Source: an uncultured Desulfurellaceae bacterium (GTDB taxonomy: Bacteria > Campylobacterota_A > Desulfurellia > Desulfurellales > Hippeaceae). Taken from it: a DNA stretch of 20,628 nucleotides. Under the pieces are notes generated by a model. It worked only from the letters and a program-made list of their open reading frames with translations. It was not told the DNA's origin and did not search any database. Below, piece by piece: positions 7,152-15,868 of the stretch. A program made the position numbers and the translations under genes. Within the stretch, counting starts at the first letter, position 1, and each line of letters opens with the position of its first letter. The stretch is from NCBI GenBank assembly GCA_913056505.1, contig CAJXLZ010000003.1, positions 1-20,628 on the forward strand, given 5' to 3'.

Positions 7152-7754
7152 ATGGATATTAAAAGTATTTTATTCGCAGGCGTAGGGGGAGACGGCATTA
7201 TAACGGCTTCTAATGTGGCTGCAATGGCCTGTATGCTTGCCGGTTTTGATGTAAAAAAAAGCGAGATACATGGTATGAGCCAAAGGGGCGGCTCTGTTTC
7301 TGCATTCGTCAGATTTGGGGAAAAGGTATATTCACCAACCGATGCGCTTGGGCAGGTTAATTATCTGTTTGCAACAGAAAAAATAGAGGCACTGAGGGCA
7401 AACAAATATTTAAATACCGCTTCCATAGGTATAATAAATGATAGGATAGTGCCCATTATAAATCAAGAAATAGATACAGAATATATAGATAAAAAATTGG
7501 AAAGCGTAAAAATAAGAAAAATTGTGAAAAACTTTGCAGAAGATGCCCTCAAATTAGGTAACCCTAAGGTTATAAACACTATAATGATGGGGGTTCTGTC
7601 TTGTTATATGCCATTGGAAAAAGAATATTTTACAGAGGCTATAAATAAAATCATACCGAAAAGGATTCTCACTCTGAATTTAGACGCATTTTATGAGGGT
7701 ATTTTAATAGGTGAAAATACTAGAAATAAAAATTATTCAAGAGAGGTTAATTAA
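7152..7754 (+). CDS. iorB: Indolepyruvate:ferredoxin oxidoreductase, beta subunit
   Basis: IorB is the gamma-domain partner of IorA and forms the catalytic cytoplasmic complex with it. I chose the ATG at 7152 because GGGAG precedes it and the protein then begins MDIKSILFAGVGGDG, as family members do; an in-frame ATG at 7134 would overlap iorA. The 200 residues carry the nucleotide-type loop GVGGDG (10-15) and the signature EIHGMSQRGGSVSAFVRFG (38-56). The length is normal. The gene lies 10 bases after iorA and its stop codon shares one base with the valS start. Confidence 0.93.
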   Translation: MDIKSILFAGVGGDGIITASNVAAMACMLAGFDVKKSEIHGMSQRGGSVSAFVRFGEKVYSPTDALGQVNYLFATEKIEALRANKYLNTASIGIINDRIVPIINQEIDTEYIDKKLESVKIRKIVKNFAEDALKLGNPKVINTIMMGVLSCYMPLEKEYFTEAINKIIPKRILTLNLDAFYEGILIGENTRNKNYSREVN

Positions 7755-10375
7755 TGAAAGAGGATAAATACAACCCGAATTTCGAGCAAAAATGGTATGA
7801 ATATTGGGAGACAAACGGCTATTTCAAGCCCGAAATAAATAAAGGAGGCAAACCGTTCAGTATTGTTATGCCACCGCCTAATGTAACAGGTGTCTTGCAT
7901 ATAGGGCATGCCCTCAATGGAACACTACAGGATATAATTGTCAGATACAGGAGAATGAAGGGTGATGCCGTGTTGTGGCTACCTGGAACTGACCATGCGG
8001 GTATTGCGACGCAGCATGTAGTTGTAAAACACTTGGCAGAGCAGGGCATAACGAAAGAAGATATAGGGCGGGAAAAATTTATAGAAAAGGTATGGGAGTG
8101 GAAGAAGAAATACGGCAACAGAATTGTTGATCAAGTAAAAAGATTGGGCTCAAGCTGCGACTGGTCTCGTCTAAGGTTTACAATGGACGAACGGTTGTCT
8201 AAAGCTGTCAAAAAGGTGTTTGTCCAATTATATGATAGTGGATTGATATACAAGGATAACTATATGGTGAATTGGTGTCCCAAGTGTCATACTGCGTTGA
8301 GTGATCTGGAGGTTGAGTATAAAGAGGAGTCGGGCAAACTATTTTATATCAAATATCCTTATGAGAAAAAAGAGGGCGGCATTATAGTGGCAACTACGCG
8401 TCCAGAGACAATGTTTGGTGATACGGCTGTTGCCGTTAATCCAAATGATGAACGGTATAAAGATGCAATAGGCAAAAATGTTATTATACCCATAAAGAAT
8501 AAGGTAATACCCGTTATTGCAGATGAGTATGTTGATGCTACCTTTGGAACAGGGGCCGTTAAAATAACACCCGCACACGATCCGAATGATTTTGAGGTTG
8601 GCAAAAAGCATAATTTAGACATTGTTAAAGCAATAGATGATAAAGGGAAAATGACCAGTGAAGCACTGCACTATTTTAAGAAAGACAGATTTGAGTGTAG
8701 ATCTCTTTTGGTCAATGAGCTTGAAAGCAAGGGATTTATTACAAATATAGCAAATTATAAACATTCTGTTGGGCATTGTTATAGATGTCATGAAACAGTA
8801 GAACCCTATATTTCAGAACAATGGTTTGTTAAAACAAAGACGTTGGCAGAAAAAGCGATAGAGGCTGTCGAAAATGGAAGCACAAAATTCATTCCTAAAA
8901 ATTGGAAAAAGACATATTTCGAATGGATGCATAATATCAGGGATTGGTGCATTTCAAGACAGATTTGGTGGGGGCATAGAATTCCCGCATATAAATGTTT
9001 AAACTGTGGCAAATATAATGTTTCTGAGGATGAACCCAAAAAGTGCAAATACTGTGGCAGTGAAAATTTGAAGCAGGAAGATGATGTGCTTGATACATGG
9101 TTTTCATCAGCTTTATGGCCGTTTTCCACGCTTGGATGGCCTGATAAAACAGATGATCTAATGAAATTCTATCCTACTAATTTGCTTGTTACCGGCTTTG
9201 ACATTATCTTTTTTTGGGTAGCACGAATGATGATGATGGGGTTGCATTTTATGAACGATGTGCCGTTCAAAGATGTTTACATTCATGCTTTGGTGCGCGA
9301 TGAAAAGGGATATAAAATGAGCAAAACAAAGGGCAATGTGATTGATCCTATGGATGTGATTAACAAATATGGTGCAGATTCGCTGCGTTTTACATTATCT
9401 ATGCTCGCAGCTCAAGGCAGGGACATAAAATTATCCGAGAATAGAATTGACGGATATAGAAAGTTTATGAACAAAATATGGAATGCCTACAGATTTATAG
9501 AATTGAATACAAAAGGCATTGATATAGGTGTAAAGCCGGGAAAACTTTCGCCTGCCTCCATCTGGATAAAATTACGGCTTGCGAAAACCATACAAAAGGT
9601 TGAGGCATCGTTAAAAAAATATAAATATAACGATGCAGCTGAAGCTATTTATCAATTTATATGGCATGAGTTCTGTGATTATTATATAGAAATGAGCAAG
9701 GTTCATATGAACGACGATTATTCATATGCTGTGAGATATACCCTACTCGAAGTGTTCGAGTCAACAATGCGTTTGCTTCATCCGTTTGCGCCGTTTATTA
9801 CCGAAGAGCTGTGGCAGAAGCTGCCAAATAAAACAGGTGAGTCAATAATGGTTGCAGCATACCCAACACCCGTTATTCCGGAATTTGGTGAAAAGGTTGA
9901 AGAATCAATAGATATGGTTATAGATATTATAAAGGCCATTAGAAATTTAAGGGGCGAAAATGCCATACAGCCCGCAAAAAAAATAAAAATTTATCTGAAT
10001 ATAAAAAATGAGAGATTGGAATCCACTATAATGGAATTTAGAAATTATATATATGCCTTGGCAAATGTAGGTTCTCTATCTGTGATAAAAAGCCATCCTG
10101 ATGAACAATGCTTGGTACACTCAACGATATATGGAGATATATACATGCCTCTTGAAGGGAATATAGATGTTGAAAAGGAGATAAAAAGACTGGAAAAACT
10201 GCTAAAAAAACAGGAGAAATCTCTAGTTTTCTTGAATTCACAGCTATCCAATCAATCGTTTTTGGATCGTGCTCCAAAAGAACTCATAAAAGAAAAGAAA
10301 GCAGAATTGGATGAGGCTTCGGAAATCTATAGCAAAATAAAACAAAGAATAGAAGTACTTAAGGGACAAATATGA
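7754..10375 (+). CDS. valS: Valyl-tRNA synthetase
   Basis: This class I aminoacyl-tRNA synthetase charges tRNA-Val. The 873-residue length is standard for bacteria. HIGH is exact at 49-52 in PPPNVTGVLHIGHALNG. The editing (CP1) domain contains TTRPETMFGDTAVAVNP and GTGAVKITPAHDPND. Zinc-ribbon cysteines are seen at CPKC, at CYRC and at Cys415/418/431/434. DVLDTWFSSALWPFSTLGWP precedes the second signature KMSKT (521-525), a common variant of KMSKS. The anticodon-binding domain follows, then a C-terminal coiled coil (about 805-873) with Lys/Glu-rich heptads. The start shares its A with the iorB stop codon, with GAGAGG upstream. No T-box leader is present, so control is through the operon. It is probably the organism's only valS and essential. 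Confidence 0.97.
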   Translation: MKEDKYNPNFEQKWYEYWETNGYFKPEINKGGKPFSIVMPPPNVTGVLHIGHALNGTLQDIIVRYRRMKGDAVLWLPGTDHAGIATQHVVVKHLAEQGITKEDIGREKFIEKVWEWKKKYGNRIVDQVKRLGSSCDWSRLRFTMDERLSKAVKKVFVQLYDSGLIYKDNYMVNWCPKCHTALSDLEVEYKEESGKLFYIKYPYEKKEGGIIVATTRPETMFGDTAVAVNPNDERYKDAIGKNVIIPIKNKVIPVIADEYVDATFGTGAVKITPAHDPNDFEVGKKHNLDIVKAIDDKGKMTSEALHYFKKDRFECRSLLVNELESKGFITNIANYKHSVGHCYRCHETVEPYISEQWFVKTKTLAEKAIEAVENGSTKFIPKNWKKTYFEWMHNIRDWCISRQIWWGHRIPAYKCLNCGKYNVSEDEPKKCKYCGSENLKQEDDVLDTWFSSALWPFSTLGWPDKTDDLMKFYPTNLLVTGFDIIFFWVARMMMMGLHFMNDVPFKDVYIHALVRDEKGYKMSKTKGNVIDPMDVINKYGADSLRFTLSMLAAQGRDIKLSENRIDGYRKFMNKIWNAYRFIELNTKGIDIGVKPGKLSPASIWIKLRLAKTIQKVEASLKKYKYNDAAEAIYQFIWHEFCDYYIEMSKVHMNDDYSYAVRYTLLEVFESTMRLLHPFAPFITEELWQKLPNKTGESIMVAAYPTPVIPEFGEKVEESIDMVIDIIKAIRNLRGENAIQPAKKIKIYLNIKNERLESTIMEFRNYIYALANVGSLSVIKSHPDEQCLVHSTIYGDIYMPLEGNIDVEKEIKRLEKLLKKQEKSLVFLNSQLSNQSFLDRAPKELIKEKKAELDEASEIYSKIKQRIEVLKGQI

Positions 10376-12252
10376 AAAAGATTTTAATAATTTTATCTAT
10401 ACTTATAATTAGCGTTCCTGCATTTGCAAATGTTTACGATAGCACTGCAAACGACATAGCAAATAGATTTTATGTAGTTAAAGGGAAAGTAATCGGTGTG
10501 GATAATGGATATGTAGTGTTAAATAAGGGCTCAAATGACGGATTAAGCAAGCACTACTTTGTGTATATATATAGAAATAAAGGCAGCTTTAAACCATTTG
10601 GATCAGATAAAAGCGTAAATCTAACACTTGGTATAGCCTATGCTGATATTGTACAAGTTGGTAAAAATCGTTCAAAAGCTCAAATTGTAGAAGGAGTCAA
10701 ACAAAAAAAGAAATATCTTATAGGGCTTGGCATAATACCTAATGGTAAAAAAGATGTAAATGGTACTCCAAAAATAGGTGATTATTGGATAGCCGGCAAA
10801 AGTAAGTATCGCGTAATACTAATTACAAGAAATCCAATAATCTACAAATCATTATCACAATCACTGCAGCATACAAAAAAATTCCTTGTAATTAATCCCG
10901 ATAATGTGAAAATATACCTAACGCAAGAGCGTATAAATTCAATAAATAGTAGTCAATCTGTAAAAAAACTTGCAAGAAAAGCCAATGTGGATTTGGTAAT
11001 AAAATTAAGCAGCACTATACAGTATAATAAACTAAAATACAAAATATATAATGGATATTCAGGACAAGCTATATATTCATCCGCGCAGCCTATAGATGAA
11101 GACTCAAAAGATGTGCTTGTTGCTCAAAAGAAATTATCAAATGAAATACCTCCTGAAAATATTGTACCATCCAATTTGAACCTATCTGAAAAATTGACTT
11201 TTTGGGAGAGTATACTTGGTAAAGTTGGCCTGTATAGCCCATACTCCGGATTATCTATGTCGTCTGAACATTTTAAGATATCAACCTATATGAACATAGG
11301 ACACGGTACAACATATGCGAAGGTTGTAACAATCAACTCGCAAAAGATGGTAGCTGTAGCACAGGGCTCTAAGATAAGCATGTACAAATTTGACGGAAAC
11401 GCTTTCAGAAAATATACTGAGTTCTCTTATGGATACAACGTATTTCATATAGATAGTGCGGAAATATCAGGAAAAACATGGATTGCACTCTCGAATTTCA
11501 ACAGTTATGGCGCACTGGATTCATGTATAGGATATTTAGATGGCAAGCAATTTAAGATAGTAAAAGATAATATCCCATACCATGTAAGATTTTATGACAG
11601 ATTTTCAAAACCTGTTGTAATTCTTCAAAAGGCGTCCATTAATAAACCATTTTACGGGGATATATACAAATTAAATATTAATACATTAAAGATTACACCG
11701 TTAGAAGTGCCTGTTAAAATTGACAATTTTTATGAGTTCTTTAAGATTCACAACAACATAGTGTATCTCTCTGCCGCCAAACAGCTGAAAATCTATAACA
11801 TAGAAATGGGCAAGGTAACATATAGAAGTCCATATTATTTCGCGGGCGTTCAGCAAGCTATTAAGAGGTATCATTATGAACCTACTAATGAAGAGTCTTT
11901 AGAAGATGTGGAGAAAAAAAATAATGTGTATATAGCAAATAATTTAATAGTTGGAAAGGACGCAAGGGGTATATATGCCATTGCTAAAGAATCTTATTTG
12001 AGTAACCACCTATCTTTCGGACATTTAAGTGGAATCGCGCATAATGCATATAGTATTAAAATATTCAGATACTATGGACGCACACTAGAGAAAATATATT
12101 CATCAGGCAACTTGAAAGGCAATATGATAGGTATGGGCAAAATCGGAAACTATATAGTGGCTGTCATAGGCGTACCTGCAGGATTTTTCAACAGGGTAAT
12201 AATGGGGATAGATGAGATAGACAGGTTGTCTGCGGCTGAGATTGAAGATTGA
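10372..12252 (+). CDS. Secreted protein with FlgT_C-like domain and a probable beta-propeller
   Basis: I do not know the function. The 626-residue protein begins with a signal peptide (MKKILIILSILIISVPAFA, cleavage after about 19; no lipobox Cys), so it should be exported. Residues about 30-118 resemble the FlgT C-terminal fold: VVKGKVIGVDNGYVVLNKGSNDGL, then a second half ending in GIGLIP-type strands. A mixed alpha/beta region (about 143-240, YRVILITRNPIIYKSLSQSL) looks TolB-N or Rossmann-like. From about 300 on, repeated strand units such as VVTINSQKMVAVAQGSKISMYKFDG suggest a VCBS/FG-GAP-type propeller of surface or periplasmic proteins. Start ATG overlaps the valS stop in ATGA, so translation is coupled. 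It could be an envelope or cell-surface structural protein. The domain calls rest on eye comparison. Confidence 0.7.
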   Translation: MKKILIILSILIISVPAFANVYDSTANDIANRFYVVKGKVIGVDNGYVVLNKGSNDGLSKHYFVYIYRNKGSFKPFGSDKSVNLTLGIAYADIVQVGKNRSKAQIVEGVKQKKKYLIGLGIIPNGKKDVNGTPKIGDYWIAGKSKYRVILITRNPIIYKSLSQSLQHTKKFLVINPDNVKIYLTQERINSINSSQSVKKLARKANVDLVIKLSSTIQYNKLKYKIYNGYSGQAIYSSAQPIDEDSKDVLVAQKKLSNEIPPENIVPSNLNLSEKLTFWESILGKVGLYSPYSGLSMSSEHFKISTYMNIGHGTTYAKVVTINSQKMVAVAQGSKISMYKFDGNAFRKYTEFSYGYNVFHIDSAEISGKTWIALSNFNSYGALDSCIGYLDGKQFKIVKDNIPYHVRFYDRFSKPVVILQKASINKPFYGDIYKLNINTLKITPLEVPVKIDNFYEFFKIHNNIVYLSAAKQLKIYNIEMGKVTYRSPYYFAGVQQAIKRYHYEPTNEESLEDVEKKNNVYIANNLIVGKDARGIYAIAKESYLSNHLSFGHLSGIAHNAYSIKIFRYYGRTLEKIYSSGNLKGNMIGMGKIGNYIVAVIGVPAGFFNRVIMGIDEIDRLSAAEIED

Positions 12253-13325
12253 ATCCATTAATAGTTTTATATTATCACAGGATATTGCCGTTCAAGGGTT
12301 ATGATGTAGATATTGAAACCTTTGAACGGCAGCTATTCTATATAAAGAAAAGGTTTGATATAGTGGGCACAGATGCATTAATAGATGTTTTAGGTGGAAA
12401 ATCTTTGAAAAAGCCATCTGTGCTCATTACGTTTGATGACGGATTTTTAGATAATTTTGTTTATGCTTATCCTCTACTTAAAAGATATAGTGCTAAAGCA
12501 GTTATATTTATTGCAACATCAAAGGTGCAAAATGGTGGCAGAATCAGAAAAACCCTTGATGATTATTGGTCAGGAAAAACAGAACTCAAAGAAATATTTG
12601 TACCTAACAAAAAAGAAACGGCTCTTTATGATTCATTAAATGGCGATTTTAGTGAATTTTTAAACTGGGATGAACTAAATATTATGAAAGACAGTGGTAT
12701 ATTTAAAATAGGTTCTCATGGGCATATACACTCAAAAATTTTCTCATCCAGCAAAGTATGTGATTTTTACCATAAAGATGCAACAATACATTGGAGTTTT
12801 ATTTACGCAAACAACGGCGACCTAAATGTTGGAAGTCCTATTTTCGAAATGAAAAGCTCACTCGCTGCAAAAAAATTTATACCGTCCGATGATTTCAAAT
12901 GTATTGTAAAAGATGCATTCAATAAAGCTTATAAAAAGAGCAAAGATTATAATGTCGCCAAAAAGTCTACTCTGGCTATAATTGGGAAATATAAAGATAG
13001 AGGTTTTTTTGAAAATAGTGACGATTTTGAAAGTCGAGTATTCAATGAAATGGTTTTATCAAAAAAATTGATAAAAGAGCATTTAAACATAGATACAAAG
13101 CTTTTATCCTGGCCTTGGGGAGAATTTAGTAATGAAAGTTTAAAATTAGCTAAAAAAGCAGGATTTGAATACTGCTTTTCAACAAAAAAAGATTTTGTGA
13201 GAAGTACGCACAGGTGCAAAATAAGTAGAATAAAGGCATCTGGCAACAAGAAACGCTTTGAAAAAAGGCTTTTTATCTATTCAAAACCAGTTTTAGCAAA
13301 TATCTATAATAGATTTCATTTATGA
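12249..13325 (+). CDS. NodB-type polysaccharide deacetylase
   Basis: This carbohydrate esterase family 4 protein would remove N- or O-acetyl groups from a cell-surface sugar polymer. The 358 residues start LYYHRI (7-12), the usual beginning of this deacetylase group. Motif 1, TFDDGF (61-66), carries the catalytic base and metal Asp. Motif 2 is SHGHIHS with His157 and His161 as metal ligands. LLSWPWGEFSNESLKLAKKAGF near the C-terminus is motif 3/4-like. No signal peptide is present, so it may act on a cytoplasmic lipid-linked glycan. The start is a TTG at 12249 in a TTGA overlap with the preceding stop; no ATG lies early enough to keep the YYHR motif. An insertion (about 164-290) between motifs 2 and 3 is larger than in minimal NodB proteins. 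It precedes a glycosyltransferase, which fits surface glycan work. Confidence 0.88.
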   Translation: MNPLIVLYYHRILPFKGYDVDIETFERQLFYIKKRFDIVGTDALIDVLGGKSLKKPSVLITFDDGFLDNFVYAYPLLKRYSAKAVIFIATSKVQNGGRIRKTLDDYWSGKTELKEIFVPNKKETALYDSLNGDFSEFLNWDELNIMKDSGIFKIGSHGHIHSKIFSSSKVCDFYHKDATIHWSFIYANNGDLNVGSPIFEMKSSLAAKKFIPSDDFKCIVKDAFNKAYKKSKDYNVAKKSTLAIIGKYKDRGFFENSDDFESRVFNEMVLSKKLIKEHLNIDTKLLSWPWGEFSNESLKLAKKAGFEYCFSTKKDFVRSTHRCKISRIKASGNKKRFEKRLFIYSKPVLANIYNRFHL

Positions 13326-14437
13326 AAACATTGGCTTTAGTAGTTGATGCATTTGGTTTTTTTGGAGGACCCGAAAGAAGGGCGTTTAGAATTATAAAGG
13401 GTTTAAGAAAATATCAAGGATATAAGCCTGTTATAATTTCAATAATGCAACCTGATGCCTCTACAATAAAAAAGGCAGAAAAAGATAGTATAAATGTTAT
13501 TGGAATAACAAATGAAGGTAACAGCTCATTAAAATCTTATAGGATTGATGTATTCTTAAAACTAAGAAAAGTTATACAATCTATTAATCCGGATCTTGTT
13601 TTTACATTTGAATTTCTGGCAGACTACACAACAAAAATGGCTCTTTTGGGCATAGGTTTGCCCATTTATACGTTTATAGGCAGCACAACATGGAAGTGGG
13701 AAAAGAAACTGCACAGGAAAATAGCTATGAGAGTTTTCGTTAAAAAAAGTAGAAAATATATAGTAAACTCAAAAAATGTTAAGGAAAATCTTATAAGAGT
13801 TTTGCCAAGCACTAAAGACAAAATAGAACTTATTTACAATCCAATAGATACAGACTATTTCAAACCTTTGGAGTATAAAAATAAAATTGCTTCAAGAAAA
13901 AAGTATAATTTAAGTGCGGATGATTTTATTGTCGGTTCTGTTGTGAGATTTTATAATCCAAAAGGTGCAGATACTTTAATAGAAGCATTTTATAAAGCTG
14001 ATATAGATGCAAAATTGGTTCTTGTGGGTAGTGGTTCGCAAAGAAAAATGTTGGAAAAAATGGTAGAAGATCTTAAAATAAAAGATAGAGTGATTTTTTT
14101 AGGTGCACTTGAGGCTGACAAAACAATATACAGCATGTTTGATATGTGCGTTATACCTTCTCAAAAAGGTGGTTTTGATAATGTTGTTATAGAATCAATG
14201 GCTTGCGGAGTTCCTACAATTGCAACAAAATCAACAGGAATAGAAGAAATAGCAAAAAACAATGAAGATCTTTTGATAACGGATATTGACGCAGAAAGCA
14301 TAGGTAAAAATATGAAATTTTTGTTTAGAAATTATAACAAATTGGGCAATAAGCTATCGGTTAATGGCAGAAATCTAATAGAAAACAAACTGTCAATAAA
14401 GCTTGTTGCGGGTAGTATAGGAGCGCTGATAAAATAG
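13322..14437 (+). CDS. GT4-family glycosyltransferase
   Basis: This is a retaining glycosyltransferase of the GT-B fold that would add a sugar from a nucleotide donor to a glycan or lipid. The N-terminal acceptor domain has DAFGFFGGPERRAFRIIKGL (9-28), the usual Gly-rich loop. The donor domain starts after IYNPIDTDYF (about 171-180), with VGSVVRFYNPKGADTLIEAF, then LGALEADKTIYSMFDMCVIPS and the E-x7-E-like segment GFDNVVIESMACGVPTIATK. Length 371 is typical. ATGA overlaps the deacetylase stop. Donor and acceptor cannot be told from the sequence. It most likely works with the deacetylase on a surface polysaccharide or lipopolysaccharide. Confidence 0.9.
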   Translation: MKTLALVVDAFGFFGGPERRAFRIIKGLRKYQGYKPVIISIMQPDASTIKKAEKDSINVIGITNEGNSSLKSYRIDVFLKLRKVIQSINPDLVFTFEFLADYTTKMALLGIGLPIYTFIGSTTWKWEKKLHRKIAMRVFVKKSRKYIVNSKNVKENLIRVLPSTKDKIELIYNPIDTDYFKPLEYKNKIASRKKYNLSADDFIVGSVVRFYNPKGADTLIEAFYKADIDAKLVLVGSGSQRKMLEKMVEDLKIKDRVIFLGALEADKTIYSMFDMCVIPSQKGGFDNVVIESMACGVPTIATKSTGIEEIAKNNEDLLITDIDAESIGKNMKFLFRNYNKLGNKLSVNGRNLIENKLSIKLVAGSIGALIK

Positions 14438-14447
14438 GGAGGGCGTT

Positions 14448-14999
14448 ATGGAAGCGATAAAAGAGTTTACATTTGGCGGAAAAACCATAAAGGTCATTCA
14501 GGGTGACATAACAGAAGAAAATAGCGATGCTATTGTTAATGCTGCCAACTCACACCTAAAGCACGGTGGCGGTGTTGCGGGTGCCATTGTGAGAAAGGGC
14601 GGTTATATTATTCAGAAAGAGAGTGACAAGATAGGCTATGTGCCAACGGGTTCTGCCGCTATAACAACAGCCGGAAGATTAAAAGCTAAATATGTGATAC
14701 ACGCCGTTGGACCTGTTTGGGGTACAGGCGATGAGGATAATAAACTCAAAAATGCTGTTTTGAGTGCTCTAAAAATAGCAGAGGAAAAGGGATTAAGAAG
14801 TGTATCATTGCCGGCGATTAGCTCCGGTATTTTTGGTTTTCCAAAAGAAAGGGCAGCTCACATAATTTTTGAAACATCGGTGAACTTTTTAAAGAACTCA
14901 AAAAATTTATCAGAGGTACATTTTTGTAATATTGATAGCACAACAAGTAGGTTATTCGAAAAAGAAGCGGATAGGTTTATAGGAGGAGAGAAACAATAA
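14448..14999 (+). CDS. Macro-domain protein (ADP-ribose-binding; probable O-acetyl-ADP-ribose deacetylase)
   Basis: The 183 residues consist of a single macro domain like E. coli YmdB or the MacroD group. IKVIQGDITEENSDAIVNAAN (14-34) provides the adenine and ribose contacts (Asp21, Asn31, Asn34), followed by the Gly-rich HGGGVAGAIVRKGG (39-52). The phosphate loop is PAISSGIFGFPKERAA (122-137), with SGIFG typical of active hydrolases. Known members remove ADP-ribose from proteins or hydrolyse O-acetyl-ADP-ribose in the cytoplasm. No sirtuin or ADP-ribosyltransferase is visible nearby, so the partner is unknown. ATG at 14448 follows GGGAGGG, 10 bases after the glycosyltransferase. Its last codons contain AGGAGG, which also serves livH. 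Confidence 0.93.
   Translation: MEAIKEFTFGGKTIKVIQGDITEENSDAIVNAANSHLKHGGGVAGAIVRKGGYIIQKESDKIGYVPTGSAAITTAGRLKAKYVIHAVGPVWGTGDEDNKLKNAVLSALKIAEEKGLRSVSLPAISSGIFGFPKERAAHIIFETSVNFLKNSKNLSEVHFCNIDSTTSRLFEKEADRFIGGEKQ
14981..14986 (+). promoter_or_regulatory. Ribosome binding site that places the livH start
   Basis: AGGAGG inside the last codons of the macro-domain gene is followed after nine bases by ATA (14996-14998) and then ACG (14999-15001). It is the only strong binding site near the livH N-terminus and supports initiation at 14996. Confidence 0.6.
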
Positions 15000-15868
15000 C
15001 GGAATTTTTACAGTACATAATAACAGGCATAACAACCGGTGCTGTCTATACGCTCATTGCCATAGGATTTAATATAATATATTCAACAACAAACATTGTG
15101 AATTTTGCACAAGGTGAGTTTTTTATGTTAGGCGGTATGATAGAGTTTTTTCTGCTTCAGGCATCGATTCCGCTATATCTATCATTGATAATTACGTTTT
15201 TTTCCGTCTCTATCATTGCATCTTTTATATATAGAGTTTTTATAGCAAATGCTAAAAATTCGAGCGATCTATCTTTAATTATTATGACAGTAGGCATAGC
15301 CATGATTTTAAGAGGTTCAGTAGGAGTGCTTATCGATAAAAATGCTCATCCTGTTAAAGATTTTCTCAATTTTCCATCTGTTTCAATGTTTGGTGTAAGC
15401 TTCGCGTCTCAATACATAATAGTTATAGCCGCGACAACAATATTGATAGTTTCTCTCTATTTCTACTTTTCTAAGACATTTTCAGGAAAAATAATGCAGG
15501 CGGTTGCAGCAAATCCACTTGCAGCAACACTGTTTGGAGTAGATACCAAAAAAGTTAAACTGTTTTCTTTTGCAATAAGCGGATTTGTAGGGGCTATGGC
15601 AGGTGCAATAATAGTTCCTATAAGCTTTGCGCAATATGACTCAGGCTTAATGTTTGGTTTAAAAGGTTTTGCAGCAAGTGTTGTCGGTGGATTTGGCAAC
15701 AATACGGGGGCATTAATAGGAGGGCTTTGCATCGGTATAGCGGAATCTCTATCTGCAGGATATGTTTCTTCTGTTTATAAAGATGCTGTTGCATTTGTTA
15801 TTATGATAATAATTTTATTTATAAGACCGCATGGTATTTTTTCATCTAAAGACATAGAGAGAGTTTAA
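14996..15868 (+). CDS. livH: Branched-chain amino-acid ABC transporter permease LivH, apparent ATA start
   Basis: LivH is one of two inner-membrane permeases of the HAAT-type importer. Translation in this frame from 14996 gives 290 residues, the normal family length, with a proper first helix (ITGITTGAVYTLIAIGFNII) followed by VNFAQGEFFMLGG, the LivH signature. An in-frame stop lies at 14972-14974, and between it and a GTG at 15098 there is no ATG, GTG or TTG. Starting at 15098 would delete the first 34 residues, including helix 1. The likely start is therefore ATA at 14996, nine bases after AGGAGG and overlapping the macro stop as ATAA. ATA is a rare, weak initiator. An ATG-to-ATA change would keep a stop for the upstream gene (TGA to TAA). 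Later features include MQAVAANPLAATLFGV and SVVGGFGNNTGALIGGL, the conserved coupling region. Confidence 0.88.
   Translation: MTEFLQYIITGITTGAVYTLIAIGFNIIYSTTNIVNFAQGEFFMLGGMIEFFLLQASIPLYLSLIITFFSVSIIASFIYRVFIANAKNSSDLSLIIMTVGIAMILRGSVGVLIDKNAHPVKDFLNFPSVSMFGVSFASQYIIVIAATTILIVSLYFYFSKTFSGKIMQAVAANPLAATLFGVDTKKVKLFSFAISGFVGAMAGAIIVPISFAQYDSGLMFGLKGFAASVVGGFGNNTGALIGGLCIGIAESLSAGYVSSVYKDAVAFVIMIIILFIRPHGIFSSKDIERV

Noticed and set aside
15098..15868. livH starting at the GTG at 15098
   Set aside because: It would remove the first membrane helix and 34 conserved residues, and no ribosome binding site precedes this GTG.
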